From: Ichthyophthirius multifiliis
Lineage: Eukaryota > Ciliophora > Oligohymenophorea > Hymenostomatida
DNA length: 64,000 bases
Assembly: GCF_000220395.1 (NCBI RefSeq)
Contig: NW_004085958.1
Location: forward strand, 1 to 64,000
Direction: 5' to 3'
Shown here: positions 61,775 through 64,000 of the stretch, one piece after another
Numbering within the stretch: the first letter of the stretch is position 1
Layout of the letters: each line of letters starts with the position of its first letter
Program-made: the position numbers and the translations under genes
Notes under the pieces: model-generated
What the model saw: only the letters and a program-made list of their open reading frames with translations
What the model was told of the DNA's origin: nothing
Database searches by the model: none

Positions 61775-63819
61775 TTTCAGGTATTATTGAATATCACTTG
61801 TTCATATTTTTTTGTTATTTATTCTTTTTAAAAAACTCTATCAAAAAATAAAATGCTATTATCGATTTTTTTTCGACTTTTTATTTTGTTGATTGAACTT
61901 TAAAACTTAAAAATATATAAAAAATATATGTAAAAATATTATTTTTATTTAAAATTAAATATGAATTCGTTAAAATTATAAACACTTTTATTTATATAAT
62001 TTTTTTTAGTTATTAAGTAAATAGATTGAATAATTATTATCATTTATTTTCCATTTATAATTCTTGAATGGTGAAAAGAGAAAAATTGAATATCTTATAC
62101 TAATAAAACAATTCAAGGAGTTAATTTACTTATATATTTTATTAAATTATAGATAAGTCTATTTTTGACAAAAATATATTGCTAATAAAGTATTTAATAA
62201 TATAGTAATTTAGAGGAAACAATTGATATAACTTCATTTAAACTATTAAATTAAAAAAATTATTAAGTATAATGATATATATTTTATTTAATATTATTAA
62301 TTATAATTTTTTTTAAATAAATATAAAAATAAGCAAGTTATAGTTATTTTTTTATTAATATATAAAAAATAGAGACAGTCATAAATCAGTTTTCGATTTT
62401 ACAATAATATAAGTTTTTTAAAAAGTATGTTTAATCCCTTTTTGAAATTTTATAGCTATATTATGATAAATTTTAAAAAGAATAAAATAAAAAAATTATT
62501 ATTAGTATATATTAAAATAATAATTAATGTTTATATTAAATTGGTTTAAAAAATAACAAGATTGAAAATAACTTTTAGTAATATATACAAAAGAACTAAA
62601 ATCATGTACATCCATATATAAATACAAAAAAATCTATTAATCATAATAAATAATTTACTAGTTAAAGTAAATTATAAAATAAAAAATTAGAACCAATTAC
62701 CATTATAAAATAAAGAAAATTATTATTTTAACGAAAAAAGAATGCTTAAAAAGATAAATTTGTTGTAAAAATCATATTAAAAATTTTGTTTTAATCGCAT
62801 TAACAAAAACTTTTAATTTAATTAGCAAAATATTTTAATTTTTAAATTTTAAATATAGTTTTTGAAAATCATTTAAAATTTTAAATTTCAACTAAATTCC
62901 GCAAAATTTTATTAAATTTCTTTCTCTTTCTAATATATAAAAAAAAATACATAAAAAACAATTACGTATAAGCAAAATATTTCTAAAAAATATAAAAAAT
63001 TATTATTATTAAATATCCGATAAAAAAAGTAATTTAGATAATTATAAATATACTATGAATAACTTATAATTATTAAAAAAATATTGCTCCTATTATTAAT
63101 TGCAAATAAATAATTAAAATATAAATAATATATTTCGGTATTTATAAAAGAGAAATTAAAAATAAATATATTTTATAAGATTGTAAAAATATAATAATAT
63201 TATTTATAATATATATTTTAAAGTAGTTATTAAAAAGTTATATTTAAATTTATTTTACTTTAAAAATAATATATATTATTAAACTTTCTTATAAAATAAT
63301 ATTTAATATATCCTTAGATTTTAAAATATATAATTTTATTATCGTATATATCATAATTTACTATTATAAGAGTGTATTTTTTTTAACTTAAAAAGTTAAA
63401 TTATAATGACAATATTAAAAATTATTTGAATTTGTAAATAAAAGTTTTTGAATTAAATCACCATATATAATATTTAACATTTGATAAATGTAAATTATCT
63501 TAATTTTAACAAAAAGATTATAAATTCTAAATTTAATATATTGATTTTATTTATTTAAATTTATTAAATACTTTCATTTATATTATTAATATTATTTTTT
63601 CTGTAATTGTTTTGTTATTATTTAAATATAAATTCTACTTGAGCTTAAATATTTTTTTACTTTAAAAATACTAATTGCAAATTAAGTTTAAAAAATCCAT
63701 ATAATATTTGATTTTAGTTAAAATTTCATTTAATTAAATCAATAAATTTGATATAATTCAACTATATATTTATTTTTGTTAATTATTTGTTAATAATAAG
63801 TAAAAAGAAAAAGAAAAAA
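61775..63819. other. 2-kb A+T-rich intergenic region
   Basis: No coding stretch, RNA gene or repeat larger than short A/T runs recognised. Confidence 0.45.
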
Positions 63820-64000
63820 ATGTAAAATATTAACTTAAAAGCAATAAAAAATGAAATTATAAATATAAAATAATATCTTTCTGAATCAAAATAAAAATGG
63901 GTTAATCCTTAATCTGAATATTTATATAATCAAAATGATTATATGGAAGATATATATCCATAAATTAATGAAATAGGTGATTAAGAAATAAATTTTATAA
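63820..64000 (+). CDS. 5' end of a gene that leaves the window
   Basis: From ATG 63820, preceded by an A-rich leader, the frame stays open to the window edge (60 codons): MQNINLKAIKNEIINIKQYL, then SESKQKWVNPQSEYLYNQND, then YMEDIYPQINEIGDQEINF. Composition (W, G, D, E, P codons) is clearly coding. Too short to name a family. Confidence 0.5.

Noticed and set aside
1-64000. tRNA, rRNA, snRNA genes, CRISPR arrays or telomere repeats
   Set aside because: I looked for G+C-rich islands, clover-leaf stems, regularly spaced repeats and CCCCAA/TTGGGG repeats; none were found. A covariance search would be needed to exclude small RNAs.

Overview
This is a protist nuclear genome window, about 84% A+T by eye. 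It reads sensibly only with TAA and TAG as glutamine and TGA as the sole stop. That code, with small GT...AG introns (mostly 37-130 bp), points to an oligohymenophorean ciliate macronuclear chromosome. The extreme A+T content suggests an Ichthyophthirius-like species rather than Tetrahymena or Paramecium; this is inference. There are no telomere repeats, so the window is internal. I translated the genes by hand with the ciliate code, and checked most exon models by requiring the summed exon length to be a multiple of three.

Layout. A DNAH1-type axonemal dynein heavy chain fills 1.5-14.6 kb (+). From 15 to 21 kb there are a small hypothetical gene, a coiled-coil gene (-) and two weak small genes. 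A PX-PH phospholipase D lies at 22.0-25.6 kb (-), followed by a poor lysine-rich coding region at 26.7-27.6 kb. The 28-38 kb stretch holds a PPP1R11/YPI1-type PP1 inhibitor (+), a bZIP factor (-), a small tail-anchored protein (-), a METTL21-type methyltransferase (-), a Q/N-rich protein (+), a decayed mitochondrial-carrier relic (+) and a TPR protein (-). From 38.9 to 44.8 kb there are two large minus-strand genes: an IQ-RhoGEF-PH-PX-FERM protein and a 2-phosphoglycerate-kinase-like P-loop protein. A very A+T-rich IP3-receptor gene covers 45.4-53.2 kb (+). It converges on a mitochondrial carrier (-, 53.3-54.4 kb). The last 10 kb has a hypothetical protein (-), a folate/NAD-type carrier (-), an AMPK gamma subunit (-), a Rab2-like GTPase (-), a weak ORF and the start of a gene that leaves the window (+).

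Many products belong to signalling and membrane traffic (PLD, IP3 receptor, RhoGEF, Rab, AMPK gamma, PP1 inhibitor). Eukaryotic gene order gives no evidence of an operon or a joint pathway, so each gene is treated alone.

Most notable: a RhoGEF (DH-PH) fused to an SNX17-like PX-FERM module; a MITE-like inverted-repeat element inside an AMPK gamma intron; a 15-bp minisatellite coding a pentapeptide leader on a carrier; an inverted partial duplication at the 5' end of the RhoGEF/FERM gene; and recurrent one-base frame breaks at A/T homopolymers in genes that are otherwise intact, which look like sequencing errors.
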